In this document: positions 36,386-44,757 of the stretch, piece after piece
How positions within the stretch are numbered: position 1 is the stretch's first letter
How the letters are laid out: each line of letters opens with the position of its first letter
Translations under genes and position numbers: made by a program
Assembly (NCBI RefSeq): GCF_003202235.1
Contig: NZ_MASU01000019.1
Span: 1-64,000, forward strand
Direction: 5' to 3'
Source: Prauserella flavalba
GTDB taxonomy: Bacteria > Actinomycetota > Actinomycetes > Mycobacteriales > Pseudonocardiaceae
DNA length: 64,000 bases
The notes under the pieces: model-generated
What the model saw: the letters and a program-made list of their open reading frames with translations, nothing else
What the model was told of the DNA's origin: nothing
The model's database searches: none

Positions 36386-38275
36386 CTACGGGGCCCGTCC
36401 CGAGAGCCGGGCCCCGGCGATCGCCTCCTCGAACAACTCGCCGCGGTGTTCACCCAGCAGCAGCGCCAGGCGGGTCAGGAATCCCTCGCGGTCGTCCGCG
36501 CCGACCTCGTCCAGGGCGCTGGAGAGCGCGAGCCAGTTACGCTCCCGGTCGTCCACCTCCACGGGCTGCGGAGGAACCGTGGAAGGCCGGCCGCTCCGGC
36601 GTGTCCCCGCGACGAGGTGGCCAACGATGTCGGCCAGCCGGCCGGGGTCGGTCACCCGGCACAGCACCAGCCCGTCGGGCCGGATCACGAACACCTCCCC
36701 GGCACGGGAGCCGAGTGCGGTGGCGAGGTCGCCGTCCGGATCGTCGAGCACTCGCAGCTCGCCGGTCGGGGTGACCGCCGTCCCGGCGGCAGGCGCGACC
36801 ACCGCGCGGACCGGTTCGGGAGCCAGCTCCGTGGCGAGCCGTTCGGCCCACCACGCCACCTGTTCCGCCCGTTCGGCGTTCACCCCGGCGGCCAGCACCG
36901 TGAAGCCGGATCCCCGCTCGGCGGAGAGGGACGACACCCGGACGCCGCTCTCGGCGAGTACCCGCACCCGCCGGTCCTCCAGCGGATCTCCCGGAAGCAA
37001 CCCGGACACGCCCGGCTCGGTGGGCCAGGTCAGCGGTGAACGGTGGGCGTGGGTGGCGCTGGACTGCCGGGGATTGAGCAGACCGGCGAACTCGGGACGA
37101 CGCTCCGCCAGCACCAGTACCGCGTCCCGGGTCATCCGGTAGCCGTGGCCTCCCGGCGACATGATCATGGTCGACTTCCCGGCGTTGGCGACGTTCTGCT
37201 GCCACGCGTCGTGCCGCTCCGCCGAATAGGCCTCCAGCAACTCGGCGTCCGCTGAGCCGTGTACGACGGCGGCGAGCTGCCAGGCCAGGGTTTCCGCGTC
37301 CTCCATGCCCGAGTTGAGGCCGCGCACCCCGAAGATCGGAACGAGGTGTGCCGCGTCTCCGGCGAAGACCACCCGGCCGTGCGCGAAGTCCGGCAGCGCC
37401 AATGCGTGCGCCCGGTAGAAGCCGTGCCACTCCAACGTCCACGGCACGTCGTTGTCGAGCCACTCCAGATGCCGGGTGATCCGGTCGCGGATGCGTCGTT
37501 CCTCCGTCTCGGCTTCCGCGTCGGCGGCGGCGTCGACCTGGTAGTCGATTCGCCAGATGTCCCTGGGCTGCCGGTGCATGATGATCGTCGACCCGGGGTT
37601 GCTCGGCGCGTCGAACCACACCAGGCGCTCCGCAGGCAGCGCCGATGGCCAATGGATGTCGGCGATGACGTAACTTCCCTCGTAGCTCGTGCCCGTCATC
37701 CGCAGGCCGAGCAGGGACCGCAGCCGGCTGCGGCCGCCGTCCGCGGCGACCACCCACCGGGCGCGCAGCCGCCGGGTACCCGCCGCGGTCGAGACGTCGA
37801 GCCGGACCTCCTCGTCGTCCTGCCCGCACGCGACGACCTCGGCTCCCCAGTACAGCGAGATCAGCGGCTGGTCCTCGATGGCCTCGACCATCACCTGTTC
37901 CAGTTCGGACTGTGACACGTTGACCATGGGCGGCCGGACGGCATGCGCCGCGTACGGCATCGCGAACCGCAGTACTTCGGTGTCCCGGTGAAAGCTCCGG
38001 CCTCCCACCCACGGCAGCACGATCTTCTCCAGCCGCTCGCCGAAGCCGAGCCGGTGGGCCACTTCGAGGCTGTGCCGGGAGACGCAGATGGCCCGGCTGC
38101 CGAAGGAGACCTGGTCGGCCGCCTCGAGCAGCGTCACCGGAACGCCGCGGCGGGCCAGTCCCAGCGCGACCGCCATACCGACGGGGCCTGCGCCCGCGAT
38201 CACCACGGGCAGGACCTCGTCGGTGCAGGGGACGTCCGACGCCGGGTACTTCTCGGGGCGGTAGTAGGTGCTCAT
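36386..38275 (-). CDS. FAD-dependent aromatic hydroxylase (MhpA/PheA-like)
   Basis: 629 residues: FAD-binding VIAGAGPVGMAVALGLARRG, the DG motif AADGGRSRLRSLLG and the GD motif GRVVFAGDAAHLVPIFGVRGLNSGMEDA. A C-terminal ~170-residue thioredoxin-like tail fits phenol hydroxylase/3-(3-hydroxyphenyl)propionate hydroxylase-type enzymes. It would add an OH ortho to a phenolic OH, preparing ring cleavage, but no ring-cleaving dioxygenase is in this window. Its start lies two bases from the MFS stop; last gene of the minus-strand operon. Confidence 0.88.
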   Translation of the reverse strand: MSTYYRPEKYPASDVPCTDEVLPVVIAGAGPVGMAVALGLARRGVPVTLLEAADQVSFGSRAICVSRHSLEVAHRLGFGERLEKIVLPWVGGRSFHRDTEVLRFAMPYAAHAVRPPMVNVSQSELEQVMVEAIEDQPLISLYWGAEVVACGQDDEEVRLDVSTAAGTRRLRARWVVAADGGRSRLRSLLGLRMTGTSYEGSYVIADIHWPSALPAERLVWFDAPSNPGSTIIMHRQPRDIWRIDYQVDAAADAEAETEERRIRDRITRHLEWLDNDVPWTLEWHGFYRAHALALPDFAHGRVVFAGDAAHLVPIFGVRGLNSGMEDAETLAWQLAAVVHGSADAELLEAYSAERHDAWQQNVANAGKSTMIMSPGGHGYRMTRDAVLVLAERRPEFAGLLNPRQSSATHAHRSPLTWPTEPGVSGLLPGDPLEDRRVRVLAESGVRVSSLSAERGSGFTVLAAGVNAERAEQVAWWAERLATELAPEPVRAVVAPAAGTAVTPTGELRVLDDPDGDLATALGSRAGEVFVIRPDGLVLCRVTDPGRLADIVGHLVAGTRRSGRPSTVPPQPVEVDDRERNWLALSSALDEVGADDREGFLTRLALLLGEHRGELFEEAIAGARLSGRAP

Positions 38276-38277
38276 CC

Positions 38278-39588
38278 TCACGCCCTGCCCAGGTCGTTGT
38301 CCTTGGTCTCCGCCACGAAGGCCAGCGTCACCAGGCTGACCACGCACATCGCCACGAGGTAGCCGATGACGTATCCGGGCGATCCGCCCGCCGCGGCGGC
38401 CAGCGACGCCACGATCACCGGGGTGAACCCGGCGCCGAGCAGGCTGCCGATCTGGTAGCCCAGCGAGGCGCCGGTGTAGCGGGCGCCGGTGCCGAACTGC
38501 TCCGAGACGAACGCGGCCATCGGCCCGAAGGTCAGTGACTGGCACAGCGACAACGACAGCACGAAGCCCGTGACGACCAGCACGGCGTTGCCCGACCCGA
38601 TCAACAGGAACGCCGGGTACGCGAGCACGATCATGCCGATGAGCCCGAAGCGCATGACCGGCCGCCTGCCGATGCGGTCCGAGAGCCACGCCGCGCCGAG
38701 GATGGCGAAGATCGCGAGGAACTGGCTGATCGCGAACGCGCTGAGCCCCATGGACTCGCTCACGCCGTGAGCCGCGGCGTAGTTGACGCCGAACGTCGAG
38801 AACAGCGCCTGGATGACGAACCCGCCGGTGACCACGAGCCCGGCCAGCAGCAGGTTCTTCGGCCTGCGCAGGATCCGCACGAGCGGCATGCGGTTCTTCT
38901 CGGTGCGCTGCGCCTCGCGTTGGGCCAGCGCCTGCTCGAACAGCGGGCTCTCCGACACCCTCGCCCGCACGAACAGGCCGATCACCAGCAGCACGACGGA
39001 CAGCAGGAAGGGGATTCGCCAGCCCCAGGACAGGAAATCCTCCTTCGGCAGCAGTGCGGCGAGCGACAGGGCGACCGTGCCCAGCAGCGCGCCGGTGGGG
39101 CCGCCCGCGTTGGCGAACGCCGCCGCGAGCCCGCGGTTGCGGCCATCGGCGTGTTCGAGGGACATCAGCGCGGCGCCGCCCCACTCGCCGCCGACCGCGA
39201 TGCCCTGCGCGGCGCGCAACACGATGAGCATCAGGGCACCCCACGTCGGGATGGCAGGCACCAGTCCCACGAGGAAAGACGCGACGCCCATGATGGTCAT
39301 GGACAGGATCAGCATCCGTTTGCGCCCGATCCGGTCGCCGAAGTGGCCGAACAGGATGCCGCCCAGTGGGCGGGAGAGATAGCCGATCGCGAACGTGGCG
39401 TAGGAGGCGATGAGAGCGACCCCGGGGCTGAGGTTGGTGAAGAACACCGGGCCGAACACCACCGACGACGCGGTGGCGTAGAGGATGAAGTCGTAGAACT
39501 CGATCGTGCTGCCGAGGTAGCTCGACACCACCACCCGGCGGACGTCCTTGCGGCGCGCGGCGCCGTGCTTCTCGTCGGTGAGAGTCAT
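38278..39588 (-). CDS. MFS transporter, metabolite:H+ symporter type
   Basis: 436 residues with 12 predicted helices. The N-terminal SSYLGSTIEFYDFILYATAS and the loop LGGILFGHFGDRIGRKRML are hallmarks of the MHS subgroup (KgtP, ShiA, ProP), which takes up carboxylates, shikimate or betaine. Placed between the aldehyde dehydrogenase and the FAD hydroxylase, it probably imports an aromatic or related acid. It is 27 bases downstream of the aldehyde dehydrogenase gene. Confidence 0.9.
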   Translation of the reverse strand: MTLTDEKHGAARRKDVRRVVVSSYLGSTIEFYDFILYATASSVVFGPVFFTNLSPGVALIASYATFAIGYLSRPLGGILFGHFGDRIGRKRMLILSMTIMGVASFLVGLVPAIPTWGALMLIVLRAAQGIAVGGEWGGAALMSLEHADGRNRGLAAAFANAGGPTGALLGTVALSLAALLPKEDFLSWGWRIPFLLSVVLLVIGLFVRARVSESPLFEQALAQREAQRTEKNRMPLVRILRRPKNLLLAGLVVTGGFVIQALFSTFGVNYAAAHGVSESMGLSAFAISQFLAIFAILGAAWLSDRIGRRPVMRFGLIGMIVLAYPAFLLIGSGNAVLVVTGFVLSLSLCQSLTFGPMAAFVSEQFGTGARYTGASLGYQIGSLLGAGFTPVIVASLAAAAGGSPGYVIGYLVAMCVVSLVTLAFVAETKDNDLGRA

Positions 39589-39615
39589 GACGGTTGTTCC
39601 TTGGGGGAGAAGGTT

Positions 39616-41076
39616 CTAGAAGGGATAGCCGGCGACGTCCCGGCGAGCGGTGATCCACCGGGTCTCGGTGAACGCGTCGATGTTGTGCGCGAGCCCGCCG
39701 AAGCGGGTGCCGTTGCCGGAGGCGCCGAAGCCGCCGAACGGGATGTTCGGCTCGTCGCCGACGGTCTGGTCGTTGACGTGGGCGATCCCGGTGGGCACGG
39801 CCTCGGCGAGCTCGAGCCCCTTGCCGACGTCACGGGTGAAGATGCCGAGTGACAGGCCGTACTCGGAGTCGGCGGCCAGCGCGACCGCCTCGGCCACCGT
39901 GGAGAACGGGACCACGGGTGCGACGGGACCGAACACCTCGTGCGCGTACGCCGGCGCGGTGGTCGGCACGTCGGCCAGCACGGTCGGCCGGTAGAACAGG
40001 CCCTCGTGGGTCCCGCCCGCGGCCAGCCGCGCGCCGGCCTCGACCGACGCGGTGACCAGAGCGTGGATCCTGTCGAGCTGGTTCCGGTCGATGATCGGTC
40101 CGAGCGCGACCTGGCCGGTCATCGGGTCGCCCACCGGCAGGGCGTCGGCCTTGGCCGCCAGCTTGGCGACGTACTCGTCGTAGCGGGACTCGTGCACCAG
40201 GTGCCTGCCGGTGGTCATGCACACCTGGCCCTGGTGCAGGAACGACCCGGCGGCACCGGCTGACGCCGTGGCCTCCAGATCGGCGTCCTCCAGCACGATG
40301 ATCGCCGAGTTGCCCCCGAGTTCGAGGTGGACCTTCTTGAGCCGGCGCGACGCGGCCGCGCCGACCGCGCGGCCCGCGGCCGTGGAGCCGGTGAACGAGA
40401 TGACCGGTACGCGCGGCTCGTCCACCAGCGCCCCGCCCACCTCCGCGCCGCCCGGCAGGACCGAGAGCACCCCCTCGGGCAGGCCGGCCTCCTCGAACAC
40501 CCTGGCCAGCGTCACCCCGCCGGAGACGGCGGTGCGCGGGTCCGGCTTCAGCACGACGGCGTTGCCCAGGGCGAGCGCCGGCGCGACCGACCGGATGGCC
40601 AGCACGAGCGGGAAGTTGAACGGGGAGATCACTCCGACCACGCCGGCGGGCACGCGCTTGGAGTAGCTCCACCTCGGCGCCTCGCTCGGGATGACCTCGC
40701 CGAGAGGGTGTGCGGGGAGCGCGGCCGACTGGTAACACTCCTGCGCCGCGATGTGGGTCTCCAGCTGGGCCTTCGCCCGCAGGGAGCCCGACTCGCGCAT
40801 GAGCCAGGTCTCGATCTCGTCGGCGTGCTGTTCCCACAGCGCACCCGCCCTCCGCAGCACGGCGGCGCGTTCCGTGTGCGGCAGCGACGCCCAGCGGCGC
40901 TGCCCGTCGACGGCAGCGGCCACCGCGTCGGCGAGGTCACCGACGTCGGCCACGCCCACACTGCCGAGCGTGCCTCCGGTGGCCGGTTCGACGACCTTGG
41001 TCTCGCCGGCGCCACCCGCGCGCCACCGGCCGTCGAAGATCTTGCCCTGCCAGCGGGCCTCGTCGAGGAAGGCCAT
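39616..41076 (-). CDS. aldehyde dehydrogenase (benzaldehyde dehydrogenase-like)
   Basis: 486 residues. Catalytic Cys in HQGQVCMTTGR, catalytic Glu in HLELGGNSAIIVL and the C-terminal motif EVFGPVAPVVPF identify an NAD(P) aldehyde dehydrogenase; the shortness and the GKIFDGRWRAGG start resemble XylC/vanillin dehydrogenases. I start at ATG 41076, six bases from AAGGAG; a second ATG is three bases upstream. The upstream 33-codon ORF ends exactly over this start (TGATGATG). Confidence 0.9.
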   Translation of the reverse strand: MAFLDEARWQGKIFDGRWRAGGAGETKVVEPATGGTLGSVGVADVGDLADAVAAAVDGQRRWASLPHTERAAVLRRAGALWEQHADEIETWLMRESGSLRAKAQLETHIAAQECYQSAALPAHPLGEVIPSEAPRWSYSKRVPAGVVGVISPFNFPLVLAIRSVAPALALGNAVVLKPDPRTAVSGGVTLARVFEEAGLPEGVLSVLPGGAEVGGALVDEPRVPVISFTGSTAAGRAVGAAASRRLKKVHLELGGNSAIIVLEDADLEATASAGAAGSFLHQGQVCMTTGRHLVHESRYDEYVAKLAAKADALPVGDPMTGQVALGPIIDRNQLDRIHALVTASVEAGARLAAGGTHEGLFYRPTVLADVPTTAPAYAHEVFGPVAPVVPFSTVAEAVALAADSEYGLSLGIFTRDVGKGLELAEAVPTGIAHVNDQTVGDEPNIPFGGFGASGNGTRFGGLAHNIDAFTETRWITARRDVAGYPF

Positions 41077-41078
41077 CA

Positions 41079-41180
41079 TCAACTCCTTGGTTCCTGCGGG
41101 AGGCCGGGGATCAGGTTCAGCTCATCGGTATGGGCGCCGCGAACGGACCCGATCACATCGCGGGTGTCGGTAGCAGCCAT
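41079..41180 (-). CDS. 33-residue small ORF coupled to the aldehyde dehydrogenase gene
   Basis: ATG 41180 with GGGAG six bases upstream opens a frame beginning MAATDTRDVIGSVRGAHTDE and ending in TGA that overlaps the aldehyde dehydrogenase start codons. It fills most of the 143-base gap after the racemase gene. It may be a small protein or a leader whose translation enhances the next gene. No motif is recognised; coding status is uncertain. Confidence 0.4.
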   Translation of the reverse strand: MAATDTRDVIGSVRGAHTDELNLIPGLPQEPRS

Positions 41181-41219
41181 CACTAACTCCCTTGTCAATG
41201 AAGGTGGTCTCGGGACCGG

Positions 41220-42368
41220 TCAGTCCGGTGTCGCGATCGCGCCGCCTGCCAGCAGGCTCGCCGCCTCGGGAACCTGCCAGTCGGACAGCACCGTCGCCGG
41301 GTCGGTGTCGCCAGGTGCCGCCGGTGGGGGAGGGAAGCCGGCCGGGGTGCGGCTGAATCGGGGCGCCGGCGCCGGTTCGACGTTCCCGTCGCGCTCGATG
41401 AAGGTTCCCCGTGCGGCCAGGTGCTCGTGACGCGGTGCCTCGCGCATCGACAGGACCGGTGCGGCGCAGGCGTCGGTGCCGTCGAAGACCTGTGCCCACT
41501 CGTCACGGGTGCGGGTCGCGAACACCTCGGCGAGCCGGGCGCGCAGGCATGGCCAGCCCGCGCGGTCCCACTGTCCGGGAAGGTCCTCATCGGACAGGCC
41601 CAGGAGGCCGAGCAGCTGAGCGTAGAACGGCGGCTCCAGCGCGGCGACGGCGACGTGTCTGCCGTCGGCCGTCTCGTAGACGTCGACGAACGGGGCTCCA
41701 CTGTCGATCAGGTTCGTGCCGCGCTCGTCGTTCCACGCGCCGCCGGCCAGCAGCGAGTACGGGCTGGCCATCAGGTGCGCGACGCCGTCGACGATCGCCG
41801 CGTCCACTACCTGGCCGCGACCGGAGCGCGTGATCTCGTGCAGGGCCGCGAGTACACCCGCCACCAGGTACATCGCTCCGCCGCCGAAGTCGCCGACCAG
41901 GCTGAGTGGCAGCTGCGGCGGTCCACCCGCGCGTCCGATGGCGTGCAGTGAACCGGTGATCGCCTGGTACGTCGGGTCGTGCCCGGCACGCTGCGCGAGC
42001 GGGCCGTTCTGGCCCCAGCCGGTCATCCGGCCGTAGATCAGCCGCGGGTTGCGGGACAGGCAGTCGTCCGGCCCGATCCCGAGCCGTTCCGCCACGCCGG
42101 GCCGGTATCCCTCCAGGAGGACGTCCGCGTGCGCGGCGAGCGCGAGCACGGCGGCCGGGCCGCCAGGGTGCTTCAGGTCGACCTCGATCGTGCGCTTTCC
42201 CCGTTGCAGCGTGTCGAATCGCGGGTCGATCGGCATGGTGAACCCGGCGTGGGGCCGCTCCACCCGGACCACGTCGGCGCCCAGGTCGGCGAGGAACATC
42301 GCGGCGAACGGGGCGGGGCCGAGCCCGGCGAGCTCGACCACCCGCAGCCCCGCGAGCGGGCCCGTCAT
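41220..42368 (-). CDS. alpha-methylacyl-CoA racemase-like enzyme (CoA-transferase III fold)
   Basis: 382 residues. The AMACR/MCR signature is complete: LRVVELAGLGPAPFAAMFLADLGADVV, GHDPTYQAITGSLHAIG (H130) and VGDFGGG (D160), a His-Asp spacing of 30 as in MCR. It would epimerise 2-methylacyl-CoA thioesters so that the S-isomer can enter beta-oxidation. Its start overlaps the stop of the enolase-superfamily gene (ATGA). A close relative at 33160 has lost the Asp. Confidence 0.88.
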   Translation of the reverse strand: MTGPLAGLRVVELAGLGPAPFAAMFLADLGADVVRVERPHAGFTMPIDPRFDTLQRGKRTIEVDLKHPGGPAAVLALAAHADVLLEGYRPGVAERLGIGPDDCLSRNPRLIYGRMTGWGQNGPLAQRAGHDPTYQAITGSLHAIGRAGGPPQLPLSLVGDFGGGAMYLVAGVLAALHEITRSGRGQVVDAAIVDGVAHLMASPYSLLAGGAWNDERGTNLIDSGAPFVDVYETADGRHVAVAALEPPFYAQLLGLLGLSDEDLPGQWDRAGWPCLRARLAEVFATRTRDEWAQVFDGTDACAAPVLSMREAPRHEHLAARGTFIERDGNVEPAPAPRFSRTPAGFPPPPAAPGDTDPATVLSDWQVPEAASLLAGGAIATPD

Positions 42369-43531
42369 CGGACCGTGCGGGCTGGTTTGCCGGGCGTGCC
42401 GTGCGCGGCGATGAACTCCTCGTTCAGCTCGATCCCGAACCCGGGGCCCTCGTTCGGATAGAGCTTGCCGTCGCGGAACACCGGGACGTTCCTGGCGATG
42501 TCGTGCTCGATCGGCTCCTTGTCGTTCTCCCACTGGCCGTGGATGATCAGCGGGCCGAGGTTCTCGTGGGTGAACTGCGACGCCCACTGGTTCGCGATCA
42601 TCAGGTGCGCCGAGGGGCTCGCCTCCAGCCCCGAGCCGATCATGCAGCCGCTCATCACGGCCAGGTCGGCGAGCCGTGCCAGGGTCAGCCAGCGCTGCGC
42701 CTTCAGCAGGCCACCGGCCTTCTGCATCTTGATGAACAATCCGTCCGCGGCGCGCCGGTCGATGATCTCCTTGAGATCGTGCAGCTCCTGCGCGGACTCG
42801 TCGGCGAAGACCGGGGTGTCGATGCGGGCACGCAGGCGGGCCATTCCCTCGATGTCCCAGTACGGCACCGGCTGCTCGATGCAGTACATGTCGTAGCGGT
42901 CGAGCCTGCGCATGGTCCGCAGGGCCTGCTCGTAGTTCCAGAAGCCGTTGGCGTCGACGACGATCCGCGCGGAGTCGCCCAGCGCGGCGCGGACCTCGCG
43001 CACGTTGTCGACGTCGTGGTCGGCGTTGCCGTCGGACTTGAGCTTGATCAGCGAGTAACCCTGCTCGTGTGCGATGACGGCCTCGCGGACGACCTGGTCC
43101 ACCGGGCCGGCCGAGGCCACCCACCCCTGTTCCGAGGCTTCCGCGCACTTGCCGCCGAGCAGCTGGTAGACCGGCACCCCGAGCGCCTTGCCCTTGAGGT
43201 CGTGCAGCGCGAAGTCCACCAGTGCCTTGGCCTGGTTGTTGTCCCGGACGAAGGTGTCCAGCCGGCCGACGATCCGCTCGATGTCGCGTGGGTCGGCGCC
43301 GAGCAGGAACCGGGGCGCGATGTGGTCGCAGATCATGGCGATGATGGAGTCCTGCGTCTCGCCCCGGTACCACGTCGAGGTGTCGCCACCGTCACCGAAG
43401 CCGACGAGCCCGTCGTCGGTGGTGAGCTTGAGCAGGACGCTGTGGATGTGGGTGATCCTGGTGCCCGGCATGAGGAAGGGCCGCTTCAGCGGTGTGGACA
43501 CCGGTAGCGCCTCGACTTTGACGATCTTCAT
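42365..43531 (-). CDS. enolase-superfamily enzyme (muconate-cycloisomerase subgroup)
   Basis: 388 residues with the full MLE-subgroup machinery: K163-x-K165 on strand 2, metal ligands in VVDAN (D193), IEQP (E219) and FADES (D244), and the opposing Lys in IKMQKAGG (K268/K271). The subgroup includes cycloisomerases, o-succinylbenzoate synthase, dipeptide epimerases and racemases, so the substrate cannot be read from sequence. Its neighbours are a CoA transferase and a racemase, with four-base overlaps on both sides. Confidence 0.88.
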   Translation of the reverse strand: MKIVKVEALPVSTPLKRPFLMPGTRITHIHSVLLKLTTDDGLVGFGDGGDTSTWYRGETQDSIIAMICDHIAPRFLLGADPRDIERIVGRLDTFVRDNNQAKALVDFALHDLKGKALGVPVYQLLGGKCAEASEQGWVASAGPVDQVVREAVIAHEQGYSLIKLKSDGNADHDVDNVREVRAALGDSARIVVDANGFWNYEQALRTMRRLDRYDMYCIEQPVPYWDIEGMARLRARIDTPVFADESAQELHDLKEIIDRRAADGLFIKMQKAGGLLKAQRWLTLARLADLAVMSGCMIGSGLEASPSAHLMIANQWASQFTHENLGPLIIHGQWENDKEPIEHDIARNVPVFRDGKLYPNEGPGFGIELNEEFIAAHGTPGKPARTVR

Positions 43532-44757
43532 TCGGCTTCCCCTCTGCGGATGGTGGCGCCCGCGGCGCACAGCGAGTCGATGGCGGCGTCGTCGAATCCG
43601 GCCTCTCGCAGGACCTCCTCGGTGTGCTCGCCGAGCAGCGGCGCGCGCCGGGTGACTTCGCCGGGTGTGCCGGACAGCTTCACGGGCACACCGGTGACGG
43701 CGACCCGCCTGCCCGTGCCGGGCTGCTCGACGGTCGGCAGCATGTCGCGGGCGGCGAAGTGCGGGTCGGCGAAGATCGCCTCGGCGTCCATGATCGGTGC
43801 CAGCGGCACCTTGCCGCCCAGCAGCTCGACGAGCTCGGCCACGGTGTGTCGTTCGGTCCACGCGTTGACGATCTTGTAGACCGCGTCGCGGTTGACCCAC
43901 CGGGCGTGGTCGGTGGCGAAACGCTCGTCGGTCACCAGCTCCGGCCTGCCCATGACGTCGCAGAGCTTTGTCCACTGTGGCCGGTGAGGAGCGCCGAGCG
44001 TCACCTTGCCGTCCTTGGCGCGGACCGTGTCGAACGGCGCGAAGCCCTGCAGCTGGTTGCCGATCGGCCTGGGGGAGACTCCGGCGGTGGCGTAGGTGTT
44101 GACGACCACTTCGGACACCGCCAGAACACTGTCCACCATGGCCACGTCGACGTACTGGCCCTTGCCGGTTCGCTCGGCCTCGCGCAGGGCGGCGATCGTG
44201 CCGAATGCCGCGAACAGCCCGGGAACGGTGTCCCCGAGGCCGGAGCCGGCGCGCACGGGAGTGTCCGCGTCCGGGCCCGTGATGCTCATCAGCCCGCCCA
44301 TGGCCTGCGCCACGATGTCGAACGCGGGCCAGTCGCGGTAGGGGCTCTTGCCTCCCACGGCGTCGCCGAAACCGCGGATGGAGGTGTACACCAGGCGAGG
44401 GTTGCGCGCGGCGAGCGTGTCGTAGCCGAGCCCGAGCCGCTCCATCACCCCGGCGCTGAAGTTCTCCACCAGCACGTCCGCCGTGTCGACCAGCCGAAGC
44501 AGCACCTCGCGCGCCTCGGCCGTCTTCAGATCGAGGACGATGCCGCGCTTGTTGCGGTTGGCCGAGCCGAAGACCCCGCCGTACGGCCGGTGTTCGTCGT
44601 CGGCCGCGAACGGCCCGGTGTTGCGCAGGAAGTCACCGCGCGGCGATTCGACCTTCACGACGTCCGCGCCGTGGTCGGCCAGCAGCGACGTGCAGAACGG
44701 TCCGGACAGCGCCTGCGTCAGGTCGACCACCCGCACGCCCCGCAGCGCCCCGCTCAC
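43528..44757 (-). CDS. CaiB/BaiF-family CoA transferase (family III)
   Basis: 409 residues: LRGVRVVDLTQALSGPFCTSLLADHGADVVKVE at the N-terminus, then GSANRNKRGIVLDL, RNPRLVYTSIRGFG and GQYVDVAMVDSVLA. It has AFDIVAQAMGGLMSITG where racemases carry the catalytic GHD motif, so it belongs with the formyl-CoA/carnitine-type transferases that move CoA between carboxylates. GTG 44757 overlaps the stop of the acyl-CoA dehydrogenase gene (GTGA). It would activate the substrate without ATP. Confidence 0.9.
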   Translation of the reverse strand: MSGALRGVRVVDLTQALSGPFCTSLLADHGADVVKVESPRGDFLRNTGPFAADDEHRPYGGVFGSANRNKRGIVLDLKTAEAREVLLRLVDTADVLVENFSAGVMERLGLGYDTLAARNPRLVYTSIRGFGDAVGGKSPYRDWPAFDIVAQAMGGLMSITGPDADTPVRAGSGLGDTVPGLFAAFGTIAALREAERTGKGQYVDVAMVDSVLAVSEVVVNTYATAGVSPRPIGNQLQGFAPFDTVRAKDGKVTLGAPHRPQWTKLCDVMGRPELVTDERFATDHARWVNRDAVYKIVNAWTERHTVAELVELLGGKVPLAPIMDAEAIFADPHFAARDMLPTVEQPGTGRRVAVTGVPVKLSGTPGEVTRRAPLLGEHTEEVLREAGFDDAAIDSLCAAGATIRRGEAE

